Assembly: GCA_964349675.1 (NCBI GenBank) | Contig: CAYGHD010000003.1 | Location: forward strand, 1-55,452 | Origin: GWA1-54-10 sp964349675 | GTDB lineage: Bacteria; Patescibacteriota; Minisyncoccia; Phycocordibacterales; SBAW01 | Direction: 5' to 3' | Length of the DNA stretch: 55,452 nt | Shown: positions 47,730-55,452 of the stretch, in pieces | Numbering within the stretch: the stretch's first letter is position 1 | Layout of the letters: every line of letters starts with the position of its first letter | Position numbers and translations under genes: made by a program | Notes under the pieces: model-generated | Told to the model about the DNA's origin: nothing | The model's database searches: none | What the model saw: the letters and a program-made list of their open reading frames with translations, nothing else

Positions 47730-49334
47730 CTAACCTTTGCGTTCTCGATATTGCAACGCTTCTAGTATGTGTGAGTCGTTGACGTCTGGCGAGTCGTCTA
47801 AGTCGGCAATGGTGCGTGCAACTTTGATAACGCGGTGGAATGCGCGCGGTGAAAGATTAAGCCGGATGCCCGCGCGCTCAAGTGTGGTGCGAGCGCTTGT
47901 AGTCAGCGGGACTAAATCCTCAAGTTCTCTTGGTGAAAGGTCGCTATTTGTTTTGAGAGATGTGGCGTGTATATTTTTTACTTTATTGTCAAAGTTGTCT
48001 GCTTTTGTAAATCGCTCACGTTGCCGTGCGCGCGCCGCTAAAACTTTTTTACGCGCCGCCTCTGTCTCACTCCCGCGGATTATTTTTTTACCAAGCTCGA
48101 CTAAATCAACCGGGCCCATGTGTGTCCATAAATCAATACGGTCAGCAATTGGTCCAGAGATTTTTCTTCGGTATCGCTCGAGATGCATCGGAGTGCAGGT
48201 ACATTCAATGTTTGGGTGCCCCCAGTTTCCACAAGGGCACGGGTTCATTGCGGCGACCAACGTAAAGCGCGCAGGAAAGTACGCCGTTCCTTTTGCACGT
48301 GCAACTGCGATAACCCTATCTTCAAGCGGCTGCCGCAACGCTTCGATGACGCGACGTTCAAACTCTGGAAACTCATCTAAAAAAAGTACGCCCCGGTGCG
48401 CGAGTGTTGCTTCGCCCGGACGAGGTGTTGCGCCGCCGCCTACAATCGATACATATGAAGACGTGTGATGCGGCGAGCGGAAGGGGCGTGTCGTGAGTAA
48501 GTCATGATGTAGCACTCCAGCAACCGAGTGGATGCTGTTGACCTCAAGCATCTCATCAAATGCCAATGGTGGGAGAATGGATGCGAGCGCTCGCGCCAAC
48601 ATTGTTTTGCCGGTGCCCGGTGGACCTGAGAGTCCCAAATTATGTCCACCTGCGGCAGCGATTATTGCCGCGCGTTTTGCGCTCTCTTGCCCGCGGATAT
48701 CTTCGAATGCAAACTGCGTGTGCATGACGCTCGGTTCGAGCAGTGTTTGAGGTGTGGGAGTAAGTAGTTGTTTTTCTTTTGAAATTTTTTTGCCTGTGGT
48801 ATTTTGCGCTGCACGTTTTTGATTAAGATGGTCGATTACCTCGCCTAAATTTTTTGCACCAAAAATATCGATACCGCCAACAAGCGCTGCTTCACGCGCA
48901 TTGTCCTCGGGTACAAACACTGCGCGCTTCCCTACCCGTTTTGCTTCAGCGACTAAGGGCAATACGCCGCGCACGGGGCGAAGCGTCCCGTCGAGTGCAA
49001 GTTCGCCGATAAATAAAAAAGGTTCTGGGTCGAAGCGAATGTCCTCTGCGGCAAGTAGATACGAAAGCGCAATAGGCAAATCAAAAAGCGGCCCCTCTTT
49101 TTTAAGATCGGCCGGTGCGAGCGATATGACAATTTTTTGATTGCGCGATTTTGGCGATTCAAACCCTGCATGTTTGATCGCCGCAGCAACTCTATCGCGC
49201 GACTCTTCAACTGCTTTGTCGGGGAGTCCAACAAGAGTAAACGCATGGAGGCCGCGGGAGAGGTCTGTCTCTATAGAGACTAGATGCGGCGCGAGCATTG
49301 ACGTCTGCGCACCCCAGGTGCGAGCGTACTGCAT
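47730..49334 (-). CDS. comM: ComM/YifB AAA+ protein
   Basis: 534 aa. The N-terminal Lon-like S5 fold (VSIETDLSRGLHAFTLVGLPDKAV start) is followed by an Mg-chelatase AAA+ core with Walker A GPPGTGKTMLARALA, RPFRSPHHT, Walker B LFLDEFPEF and a Cys cluster CPCG...C-T-C (residues about 375-395). A C-terminal Mg-chelatase domain follows. ComM is a hexameric helicase that extends branch migration during natural transformation, so with pilB it suggests that DNA uptake is used for recombination. Confidence 0.95.
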   Translation of the reverse strand: MQYARTWGAQTSMLAPHLVSIETDLSRGLHAFTLVGLPDKAVEESRDRVAAAIKHAGFESPKSRNQKIVISLAPADLKKEGPLFDLPIALSYLLAAEDIRFDPEPFLFIGELALDGTLRPVRGVLPLVAEAKRVGKRAVFVPEDNAREAALVGGIDIFGAKNLGEVIDHLNQKRAAQNTTGKKISKEKQLLTPTPQTLLEPSVMHTQFAFEDIRGQESAKRAAIIAAAGGHNLGLSGPPGTGKTMLARALASILPPLAFDEMLEVNSIHSVAGVLHHDLLTTRPFRSPHHTSSYVSIVGGGATPRPGEATLAHRGVLFLDEFPEFERRVIEALRQPLEDRVIAVARAKGTAYFPARFTLVAAMNPCPCGNWGHPNIECTCTPMHLERYRRKISGPIADRIDLWTHMGPVDLVELGKKIIRGSETEAARKKVLAARARQRERFTKADNFDNKVKNIHATSLKTNSDLSPRELEDLVPLTTSARTTLERAGIRLNLSPRAFHRVIKVARTIADLDDSPDVNDSHILEALQYRERKG

Positions 49335-49341
49335 GCACTAA

Positions 49342-49347
49342 ATTGTA
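49342..49347 (-). promoter_or_regulatory. -10 box of comM
   Basis: TACAAT on the minus strand, 7 bases before the ATG at 49334. The interval 49348-49496 holds no other gene I can support. Confidence 0.5.
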
Positions 49348-49496
49348 CACTAAGTTTTTTTCGCTATACAAAAAACCACCTTCGAAAAGTCCTTATCCCC
49401 ATTTTTCAACAGCCGCTTTCGCTCCTCCAGAAAAACGGCGCGCCCCCGCCTGGACTTTTTTCAGATAGTTTTTCCAGCGAACTATTTGAAATATGT

Positions 49497-49877
49497 CTAT
49501 GCCCCTAACTCCCCTTCTTCTTCCATATGTGCCTTGCAGGTCCGGGCTGATGGATTTACTTCCAAACGATCCTCTTCAATATCGTCTCCAGAAATTTCAC
49601 AAATACCAAACGTGCCTTCTTCTATTTTTTGCAGTGCGCGTTTTACATTGCGCCAGTGGATTTCGATCTCTTCAATTTCTGCACGGTTTTCTCCATATTC
49701 CTCCTGTCGGTCGGCAAGCTCGTCGCTTTCAGTCGCGCTTGCATCAATGTCGCCACCTGTTGCCTCCCAATCCCCCGTGTCGGGATTTTGCCACCCCAAA
49801 TCTTTAAGCTCCCCTTCCAATTTGTGCAGCTCGTCCGTTAAACGCTTTTTAAAATGACCTGCTTTGTCGTTATGCAT
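49497..49877 (-). CDS. TraR/DksA-family protein with incomplete zinc finger
   Basis: 126 aa. A long acidic coiled coil (about 5-88) is followed by GTFGICEISGDDIEEDRLEVNPSARTCKAH (quoted in part), the DksA-type finger. The four Cys of the finger are reduced: the first pair reads C-x2-S and the second C-x2-H, so zinc binding is doubtful. DksA-like proteins enter the RNA polymerase secondary channel and modulate initiation. It is transcribed alone from a TATACT box. Confidence 0.8.
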   Translation of the reverse strand: MHNDKAGHFKKRLTDELHKLEGELKDLGWQNPDTGDWEATGGDIDASATESDELADRQEEYGENRAEIEEIEIHWRNVKRALQKIEEGTFGICEISGDDIEEDRLEVNPSARTCKAHMEEEGELGA

Positions 49878-49886
49878 ATACTAGGG

Positions 49887-49892
49887 AGTATA
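49887..49892 (-). promoter_or_regulatory. -10 box of the TraR/DksA-like gene
   Basis: TATACT on the minus strand, 9 bases before the ATG at 49877. Confidence 0.5.
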
Positions 49893-49917
49893 ACGCCTTT
49901 TGCTGTTTTTCCAACAA

Positions 49918-51072
49918 CTACTGTCCAAGAAGTGGCGCTGCGGGTGCGTTTTTGATGCGGACGATGACTTCGCGAAGCGTTGCTTCGTTGGTGGTTATTA
50001 AAATAGTATTTTTATCAATAAACGTCCATAAAAAGTATATCTGCCCGTCTGTTGTTTGGAGTACGCGCGTATCGTGATTTTCTATAATCTTATCGACAAA
50101 ACTTGGCGGCGGAGGGAGCACTGCGGGCGGCAATGCCGGAGTACTGCTGCTTGTGCTCGCCACGTCAGTAACTATGGGTATTTGTAATTTTGGAGATGGC
50201 ACGTATGTAAAGAGTGGCGCAAGATCACCCTGCATCGTTCCTTCCCATGCGAGCATGCCTGAAAATCCTTGCTCATACGAGTCGACCTTAAGGAGTAAAA
50301 ATGGCTGGTTTCGGTCATGGGAATGTACGCCCAGTAAAAAGGTGGGGAAAAAAGTACGCAATAACGCCGCAGGTATGTTTGGGGTGAGTAGCTGCAAAAA
50401 ACCTCGTGTAGACATGCCCACCGGCCGCTCAGCGGTGCTGGTGGTTGCCAGTGGATAGAGTTGTGCCACTAACCCCACAGACAGCGCGACTCCATTCTTT
50501 GCGCTTTCCAAATCGTCCATAAACTTGCTCGGTGTCTGATCCGCTGCGGTGGGTATCGAGTAGGCTGCGTCGATAAACAAAAGCGGTGCATCTGCAATCT
50601 GCACAGCAACGCTGCGGGTTTTATACAGGCCATAACCCAGGGCGCCCACAGTGCCAACAAGCAAAGCTACACCGCAGGCGATAAGAAATGTCCCACCCCA
50701 CCCCACCCGCTCTTTTGGGGTGGGTGCTTCTATAGTGCCGCGTCGCTCAGCCTCTGCCGTGGCAATGGTAACCGCAGACACTTTTTTTTGCGCGACATAC
50801 TTTTCAACATCGCGTTGATACGTAACCAGAGGTTCAACAGACGTCTCCGGTTGTTTTTGTACTAACGGTGGTAGCGGTGGTGCAGGGGTTTTAGGCAATG
50901 TTGCCGACTGCTCTTGCTTGAGCAAAAGCGATGCGTCCGCGCGCATTGCGTTTGTCGGGTCGTGCACTTCTTTGTTTGGTAAGAGAATTGACCCCAAAGA
51001 AGTATCTTTGTTGGGTATTGCTGCAGGGCTAGTGGGGGCGGGGGTGGTTTGTTGGTCTTTCTCGGGGTCCAT
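49918..51072 (-). CDS. single-pass membrane protein with a large outer domain
   Basis: 384 aa from the ATG at 51072, which overlaps pnp by 44 bases. The N-terminal ~125 residues are Pro- and Ala-rich and hydrophilic. TYQRDVEKYVAQKKVSAVTIATAEAERRG (quoted in part) precedes one membrane helix (about 128-152), and a folded outer domain with long beta-type segments (about 160-384) follows. Such layouts are common in CPR envelope proteins. Function unknown. Another start could be the Met in the NAMRADASLL segment, beyond the pnp stop. It is likely co-transcribed with pnp. Confidence 0.65.
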   Translation of the reverse strand: MDPEKDQQTTPAPTSPAAIPNKDTSLGSILLPNKEVHDPTNAMRADASLLLKQEQSATLPKTPAPPLPPLVQKQPETSVEPLVTYQRDVEKYVAQKKVSAVTIATAEAERRGTIEAPTPKERVGWGGTFLIACGVALLVGTVGALGYGLYKTRSVAVQIADAPLLFIDAAYSIPTAADQTPSKFMDDLESAKNGVALSVGLVAQLYPLATTSTAERPVGMSTRGFLQLLTPNIPAALLRTFFPTFLLGVHSHDRNQPFLLLKVDSYEQGFSGMLAWEGTMQGDLAPLFTYVPSPKLQIPIVTDVASTSSSTPALPPAVLPPPPSFVDKIIENHDTRVLQTTDGQIYFLWTFIDKNTILITTNEATLREVIVRIKNAPAAPLLGQ

Positions 51073-53227
51073 TATGTTCTTTGGTAGATGGAGTAAGGCC
51101 TTTGCGCGTTGCAAAATCAGGATCAACCGCTTTGATTGAGAGGTTAACCCGACCTTTCTCGTCTATCTCCTTTATCATAACCCGTACTTTCTCTCCGACC
51201 GATACAACGCCGGTCATAGAGTCAATGCGAAAGGGTGCAATTTCAGACACGTGCACCAACCCTTCAGCGTCTTTGCCAGGGCCGATGCGTACAAACGCGC
51301 CAAAATCCATAAGCCGCGTGACTTCCCCATCATACACTTCTCCAGCAAGATACTCTTTTACTAAAGCCTCAACCATCACTCGTGCTTTTGCGGCCGAACC
51401 GTTTTTACCAGTGATGAATACCGACCCATCATCTTCTATGGTGATATCTTCAACCCCGGTTGCTTCTTTAATGCCGTTGATGGTCTTACCTCCCCCGCCA
51501 ATCACGAGGCCAATTTGGTCTGGACGCACTTTTGTGGTCAGGATTTCCGGTGCGCGCGGGTTAAGTTGGGCTCGCGGTGCTGAAATTTCTTTGGTCAGCA
51601 CTTCTAAAATCTGGAGTCGCGCAAGACGAGCTGCTTCAAGCGCCTCAACCAAAATAGGCACGGGTATGCCGTCGAGCTTGATATCCATTTGTATCGCAGT
51701 GATACCATTTTTTGTGCCAGCAACTTTAAAGTCCATGTCTCCATGACTATCTTCTGGTCCTTGAATATCGGTGAGCACTTTGTATTTTTTGTCTTGTGCG
51801 TATGTCGGAGACATCATGAGTCCTATCGCAATCCCTGCAACGGGCGCGGTAATGGGCACCCCCGCATCCATAAGGGCCAAGGTCGATGCGCATACAGAGC
51901 CCATAGAGGTTGAGCCGTTGCTAGCAAAACATTCAGACACTAGGCGGATAGTGTACGGAAAAACAGTTTTACTTGGAATAACAGGAATAAGCGCCTTCTC
52001 AGCTAAAGCGCCGTGGCCCACCGCGCGGCGATTGATGCCACCCATGCGCCCTGTTTCCCCTGACGAGTACGGAGGGAAGTTGTAGTGATGCATAAATTGC
52101 TTCGTTGACTCTTGAGACTCCATTGAGTCGACAATTTGTGAGTCTCCAGGGCCGCCCAAGGTGAGTGCGGTAAATACATGGGTCCCGCCTCGATAAAAGA
52201 TGCCAGACCCATGGAGTATGGGTGAAACGCCGCCTGCTTTTGCAAACAAAGGGCGGATATCTCCAAAACTGCGGTTATCTGCGCGCTTGCCATCTTGGAT
52301 GGCGCCGCGATGAATTTCTGCGTCTACTTTATCTTCAAACATGCGGTCGGCGATTTTTTTGTATGCAGCAAGTTCCTCACTCTCCCCTACCTGTTTCAAA
52401 AATTCTTTTTTAAGTGCGTAGATGTGTTGTTTGCCGGGTGTGTCGCAAAAGACTGCGCTCGTTATTTTTGGCGCGTATGTGTTGTCATAGAGCGCTTGCA
52501 ATGCTGCAGGTATCTCTGGCTCTGGCGCTAGCGCCTTTGCCTTACCTACAGCAGCGATAATCTCTTGCTGCCAGGCAAGCAATTTTGCGTGCTCCGCTAC
52601 AGCTAAAGAAAATCCTTCCGCAACGGAAGCTTCAGAGGTTTCTTTTGCGGCGACTTCGATCATATTTATCGTGCTGTCTTTGCCGCAAGCGAGCAAGTCG
52701 AGTTCAAGCACGGCGCGCTCTGCATAGGTTGGGTTTATGACAAAGCTGTTTTTTGCATGCATTTTTCCTACGCGCACTGCAGCAACCGGGCCTTGCCATG
52801 GAATATTTGAAGTTGCGAGCGCGATGGATGCAGCGTTGACTGCCACTACGGCAGGATCCTCCTCGTCGAGCGCTAAAATGGTGACCACTACTTGCACCTC
52901 GTTGCGCATGTGCTGGGGAAATAACGGGCGGATGGTGCGGTCAACTACACGGCCCGAGAGTATCGCGTCGTCGCTGGGCCGGCCCTCTCTCCGCTGAAAA
53001 CGGCTGCCCAAAATAGCCCCTGCTGCGTAAAATCTTTCTTCGTAGTCGACAGTGAGGGGAAAATAGTCAATGTCATCACGTGTTTTTTCGCTCATGACAG
53101 CGGTTGCCAACACCGCCGTGTTTCCATAGCGCAAAATGACCGACCCGCTTGCCTGCTCTGCTAAGTCAGTGAACTCAGCCACCATTGGTTTGCCGCCTAT
53201 GGTCGTTTCAAATTTTTGTGATTGCAT
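51029..53227 (-). CDS. pnp: polyribonucleotide nucleotidyltransferase (PNPase)
   Basis: 732 aa. Two RNase PH domains (about 1-210 and 290-510), a KH domain with GLVIGGGGKTINGIKEATG (about 560) and a C-terminal S1 domain (YDGEVTRLMDFGAFVRIGPG, about 625). It degrades RNA by phosphorolysis and is often linked with rpsO. In the second PH domain the usual RGET reads RGGT (HGSGIFYRGGTHV). The Met at 53227 fits the family start; the frame runs on to 53404. Confidence 0.96.
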   Translation of the reverse strand: MQSQKFETTIGGKPMVAEFTDLAEQASGSVILRYGNTAVLATAVMSEKTRDDIDYFPLTVDYEERFYAAGAILGSRFQRREGRPSDDAILSGRVVDRTIRPLFPQHMRNEVQVVVTILALDEEDPAVVAVNAASIALATSNIPWQGPVAAVRVGKMHAKNSFVINPTYAERAVLELDLLACGKDSTINMIEVAAKETSEASVAEGFSLAVAEHAKLLAWQQEIIAAVGKAKALAPEPEIPAALQALYDNTYAPKITSAVFCDTPGKQHIYALKKEFLKQVGESEELAAYKKIADRMFEDKVDAEIHRGAIQDGKRADNRSFGDIRPLFAKAGGVSPILHGSGIFYRGGTHVFTALTLGGPGDSQIVDSMESQESTKQFMHHYNFPPYSSGETGRMGGINRRAVGHGALAEKALIPVIPSKTVFPYTIRLVSECFASNGSTSMGSVCASTLALMDAGVPITAPVAGIAIGLMMSPTYAQDKKYKVLTDIQGPEDSHGDMDFKVAGTKNGITAIQMDIKLDGIPVPILVEALEAARLARLQILEVLTKEISAPRAQLNPRAPEILTTKVRPDQIGLVIGGGGKTINGIKEATGVEDITIEDDGSVFITGKNGSAAKARVMVEALVKEYLAGEVYDGEVTRLMDFGAFVRIGPGKDAEGLVHVSEIAPFRIDSMTGVVSVGEKVRVMIKEIDEKGRVNLSIKAVDPDFATRKGLTPSTKEHNGPRERPTNHPRPH

Positions 53228-53236
53228 AATAGGCAC

Positions 53237-53242
53237 ACTGTA
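53237..53242 (-). promoter_or_regulatory. -10-like box of pnp
   Basis: TACAGT on the minus strand, 9 bases before the ATG at 53227. Confidence 0.4.
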
Positions 53243-53267
53243 CGGTAGATATCTTGAAAAGAAAAGT

Positions 53268-53292
53268 GCTCCGCCACAGGATGCGGCGGAGC
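53268..53292 (-). terminator. Rho-independent terminator
   Basis: 10-base arms (53268-53277, 53283-53292; one G-T type mismatch), followed on the minus strand by T-rich sequence (53265-53256). It closes the LpxC-like gene. Confidence 0.8.
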
Positions 53293-53297
53293 GGTCT

Positions 53298-54140
53298 TTA
53301 TGCGGCACGCCTGAACAGGTTGACAACATTTTTTTGTGCAGCAAGCGTGCGCAGCAATTCAATATCTTCTCGATGTCCGGCATACGCGCTTTCATATATC
53401 CCACTCAGTACCATGTGAGCGGGCATGGTCGCTGCGATGACGCCAAGCAGATCCAGTGCCCGGTGCCTAGCAAACATTGCCAACGTTTCGGATGCGCTTT
53501 GGCGCTGCGGCCACACAACGCTGTTTTTGTGTGGCCAGCCCAGTATGCCAGCCAGCTGGGAAACTCGATATAACTTGGGCGGCCAACCTTGTGTTGGTGT
53601 TTTTATTACTTCGGGAAAGTCCTCTGGGAATACGAATGTTTCGGAGTGTTTTCCTAGGCCTGGATAGTCGATGTGTACTGTTATCTCCAACCGGCTTGGG
53701 TGCGGAGTAAAAGATACAACTTTTCTCGCATTCCGTACGGTGATGATTCGCTGATATACAGGTACCGTATCGTGCTCAGTGGGTGTTACCAAGCCGGGTT
53801 CCACCGCATTCCAAAAAATACTCCCCGACCCATCCCCATAGGGTATCCAACTGTTGCGCCACCCAGGTTGTTGCACAATGCAAACGCCATTGACTGCTGC
53901 GGCAAGTGGCAACAGATGGTCAGGGGCATTGAGCGTATGTGTGTCGTGCCGGAGCACAAGTCGGCGCTTCGATGAGGTGAGCGTCTTGTCGTTTATTGCT
54001 ACGACGTGGCCGTTTGGCAGCTGCCACCACCACCCTGCGCCTTCGGGGGCGGGGCGCAAGATTACTGTAGAATCCCAGCCCCAAAAATTTGGGCCACTGA
54101 CCGTGATTTCCTGGTTCAGGACCCGACGGGTGTAGCGCAT
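53298..54140 (-). CDS. LpxC-family zinc deacetylase-like protein
   Basis: 280 aa. The LpxC pattern is visible through the chain: LNAPDHLLPLAAAVNGV with the zinc His at 75, an ITVHIDYPGLGKHSETFVF strand (LpxC hallmark), ARHRALDLLGVI with His226 and Asp230, and GHREDIELL with the catalytic-type His256. In LpxC two His and one Asp bind zinc and a further His helps catalysis. LpxC removes acetate from UDP-acyl-GlcNAc in lipid A synthesis. The Glu before the first His is Asp here (D74). GGAGG is 5 bases before the ATG. No other lpx gene is in the window, so the substrate may differ. Confidence 0.72.
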   Translation of the reverse strand: MRYTRRVLNQEITVSGPNFWGWDSTVILRPAPEGAGWWWQLPNGHVVAINDKTLTSSKRRLVLRHDTHTLNAPDHLLPLAAAVNGVCIVQQPGWRNSWIPYGDGSGSIFWNAVEPGLVTPTEHDTVPVYQRIITVRNARKVVSFTPHPSRLEITVHIDYPGLGKHSETFVFPEDFPEVIKTPTQGWPPKLYRVSQLAGILGWPHKNSVVWPQRQSASETLAMFARHRALDLLGVIAATMPAHMVLSGIYESAYAGHREDIELLRTLAAQKNVVNLFRRAA

Positions 54141-54206
54141 GACGTCCTCCGATGCTGACTATCGTCTGCCCCACACTGTAACAAAAAGTATTGTAAAACG
54201 ACAGCG

Positions 54207-54821
54207 TTATTGCGTGTCCGTATCTTCGTAAATTTCTTCGCCGACATCAATACCCTCGTCTGGTTTTGATGCCGCAAACCCGGGGATAAACCCGCGAACC
54301 CCCGCGTTGCCTCCACGGTATCCGATAAGAAAGTTGCGCGGGTTGTCACACAAATCAATAAAGTCATCTGCCGCTTCGCGCAGCACGCCGGCGGCTGATT
54401 TGCCAAAAGCGATAACCTCTACCTGACAGCCTTTGCTACGCAAGTATTCGACAAGCGGCACAAAGTCTCCATCTCCGGTACCAAGAATAACCGTGTCGAG
54501 TTTTTCAGCCATGCTGAGGGCGTCTATCGCCATGCCCATGTCCCAATCGGCCTTCTTTGCACCTCCAGCAAAAATACGGATGTCTTTTACTTTAGTTTCA
54601 ATCCCGCTTTTGTTGAGTGCTTCAAAAAAACTCTTTTCTTCTTCTGACTCTGTTCGGATAACGTATGCAACTGCGCGTACCAGTACGCGCCCAGCAACAG
54701 CCTCTTTCACCACGTTGGCAAAGTTTACCTTTGCTTTATATAAGTTTTTTGCGCTGTGGTAGAGGTTTTGCGTGTCTATAAAAATGCCGACACGCTGGCT
54801 TTTGTGTTTGATGATTGCCAT
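54207..54821 (-). CDS. NYN-domain (LabA/DUF88-like) nuclease
   Basis: 204 aa. IFIDTQNLYHSAKNL with the first catalytic Asp (about 15), WDMGMAIDAL (about 92) and LGTGDGDFVPLVEYLRSKGC (about 112-131) form the acidic metal site of PIN-like NYN domains. Such proteins cleave RNA. The last ~40 residues are acidic and disordered. TATACT (minus, 54890-54885) about 64 bases upstream is a possible promoter, as the interval 54822-54933 also ends rpsO. It lies between rpsO and the LpxC-like gene. Confidence 0.82.
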   Translation of the reverse strand: MAIIKHKSQRVGIFIDTQNLYHSAKNLYKAKVNFANVVKEAVAGRVLVRAVAYVIRTESEEEKSFFEALNKSGIETKVKDIRIFAGGAKKADWDMGMAIDALSMAEKLDTVILGTGDGDFVPLVEYLRSKGCQVEVIAFGKSAAGVLREAADDFIDLCDNPRNFLIGYRGGNAGVRGFIPGFAASKPDEGIDVGEEIYEDTDTQ

Positions 54822-54933
54822 ATAAATAAGAACAAAATATAAATAAATGAACGTGCTATAAAAAACGACACTAAACCACTTCCCAGTATACTCGGAAAAA
54901 CGGCCGAGAAAAATCTAAAAAACTAACGCGAGC

Positions 54934-55200
54934 CTACTTTTTGAGACCCAACTTCTTTATCAAAACACCGTAACGCTTTTTGTTATGCGTCTCGAGGTAC
55001 TTCAAATGCTTGCGGCGGTCTGCAACCATTTGCAAGAGTCCGCGGCGAGAGTGTTTGTCTTTGAGATTTTTCTTGAGGTGGAGGGTAAGCTCGTCGATGC
55101 GCTTGCTTAAAATAGCAACTTGCACCTCCGGGCTGCCGGTATCAGTGTCGTGTATTGCAGAGCTTTTGATAACGCCCTCCTTTTTTCGCTTTGTCAGCAT
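54934..55200 (-). CDS. rpsO: 30S ribosomal protein S15
   Basis: 88 aa. The start MLTKRKKEGVIKSSAIHD, then DTGSPEVQVAILSKRI, HLKKNLKDKHSRRGLL and LVxDRRKHLKYL-type MVADRRKHLKYLETH are typical of uS15, which binds 16S rRNA and also pairs with PNPase genes in many bacteria. The Met at 55200 fits the family; the frame runs on to 55314. The TACCAT box 7 bases upstream supports it. Confidence 0.95.
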   Translation of the reverse strand: MLTKRKKEGVIKSSAIHDTDTGSPEVQVAILSKRIDELTLHLKKNLKDKHSRRGLLQMVADRRKHLKYLETHNKKRYGVLIKKLGLKK

Positions 55201-55207
55201 GACGTAT

Positions 55208-55213
55208 ATGGTA
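55208..55213 (-). promoter_or_regulatory. -10-like box of rpsO
   Basis: TACCAT on the minus strand, 7 bases before the ATG at 55200. Confidence 0.4.
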
Positions 55214-55307
55214 GCACAGCCCGCCATATTTTGCAAGCCCCCAGCCATCACCCCAGAGGTGCTCGTTGGTACCCGGGTAAAATTGTGCGACACTAGACAT
55301 ATAACGT

Positions 55308-55452
55308 ATGGCACAGGACCTTAAAAGCCTTAAAACCGAATTTCTCGAATACTTAGAGATAGAGAAAGGCCGGAGTATTAAAACAGTCGAAAATTACGAC
55401 CGCTACCTCTCGCGTTTTTTAGCCCACACCAAACTCACCTCCCCTGCCAAGC
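55308..55452 (+). CDS. Xer-type tyrosine recombinase, N-terminal fragment
   Basis: Partial: 48 codons to the window end. MAQDLKSLKTEFLEYLEIEK then GRSIKTVENYDRYLSRFLAH is the SAM-like core-binding domain start of XerC/XerD proteins. The catalytic domain lies beyond the window. The start and strand are clear; TAGACA 8 bases upstream is a weak -10 candidate. It could be XerC, XerD or the single XerA-like type. Confidence 0.8.
   Translation, partial: MAQDLKSLKTEFLEYLEIEKGRSIKTVENYDRYLSRFLAHTKLTSPAK

Noticed and set aside
47638..47730. Upstream extension of the 118-aa gene to 149 aa
   Set aside because: It would start at GTG on the comM stop with no ribosome site, whereas GAGGGGG precedes the ATG at 47637.
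49348..49496. Possible small gene in the comM-DksA interval
   Set aside because: Only very short frames are present, without promoter or ribosome-site support; a DnaA-box-like TTATCCCCA at about 49391 is isolated.
1..55452. CRISPR arrays, insertion sequences or prophage
   Set aside because: I saw no regularly spaced repeats, transposase or phage structural genes.

Overview
The window looks like a near-continuous piece of a Candidatus Patescibacteria (CPR) chromosome, probably of the Parcubacteria branch. The evidence is short or domain-reduced housekeeping proteins (a 202-aa HolA-like protein, PolA without a 3'-5' exonuclease, a 175-aa YebC, a Mur ligase without its N-terminal domain), almost no biosynthetic genes, many small membrane or secreted proteins of unknown function, and a VirB4/PrgI/VirB6-type secretion locus next to pilB and comM. 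This assignment is inference from gene content; no 16S rRNA is present.

Layout. 1-4.5 kb: membrane proteins, tRNA-Arg(CCG), rpsT, ruvA, a MurE-like ligase, a SpoU methyltransferase, tRNA-Lys(UUU). 4.5-8.2 kb: FecR-like protein, holA, polA. 8.2-12.5 kb: a small defence/plasticity islet with a RelE-like toxin, an HTH-Panacea antitoxin and an MmeI-type restriction-modification enzyme, overlapping tsaE. 13-17.3 kb: pilB, an unexplained structured RNA candidate, ruvB-yebC-ruvC, a 39-aa acidic protein. 17.3-21.6 kb: divergent tyrS and a class A penicillin-binding protein, a His-rich small protein, a Nudix hydrolase. 21.6-26 kb: the replication-origin neighbourhood dnaN-[oriC]-dnaA / rpmH-rnpA-yidC-khpB. 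26-39.4 kb: an 11-gene minus-strand locus encoding a reduced type IV secretion-like machine (VirB2-like, VirB4, TraC-N-like, PrgI, VirB6-like); an assembly gap of ten N interrupts virB4. 39.4-49.9 kb: secreted beta-propeller-like protein, rsmA, an unknown ADP-ribosyltransferase-like protein, uvrD, LysM-M23 peptidase, FAD oxidoreductase, comM, a TraR/DksA-like protein. 49.9-55.5 kb: a membrane protein, pnp, an orphan LpxC-like deacetylase, a NYN nuclease, rpsO and the start of a Xer-type recombinase.

How it works together. DNA handling dominates: replication (dnaA, dnaN, holA, polA), recombination (ruvABC, uvrD, xer) and probable DNA uptake (pilB, comM, possibly the secretion locus), balanced by an MmeI-type enzyme. 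Envelope genes (MurE-like, PBP1A, LysM-M23, YidC) indicate peptidoglycan. About half of the genes have a -10 box (TATACT/TATAGT type) 6-9 bases before the start codon and no visible Shine-Dalgarno, which points to leaderless or nearly leaderless mRNAs. Three other genes (20760, 47637 and 54140 starts) instead have a Shine-Dalgarno sequence and their own hairpin terminator.
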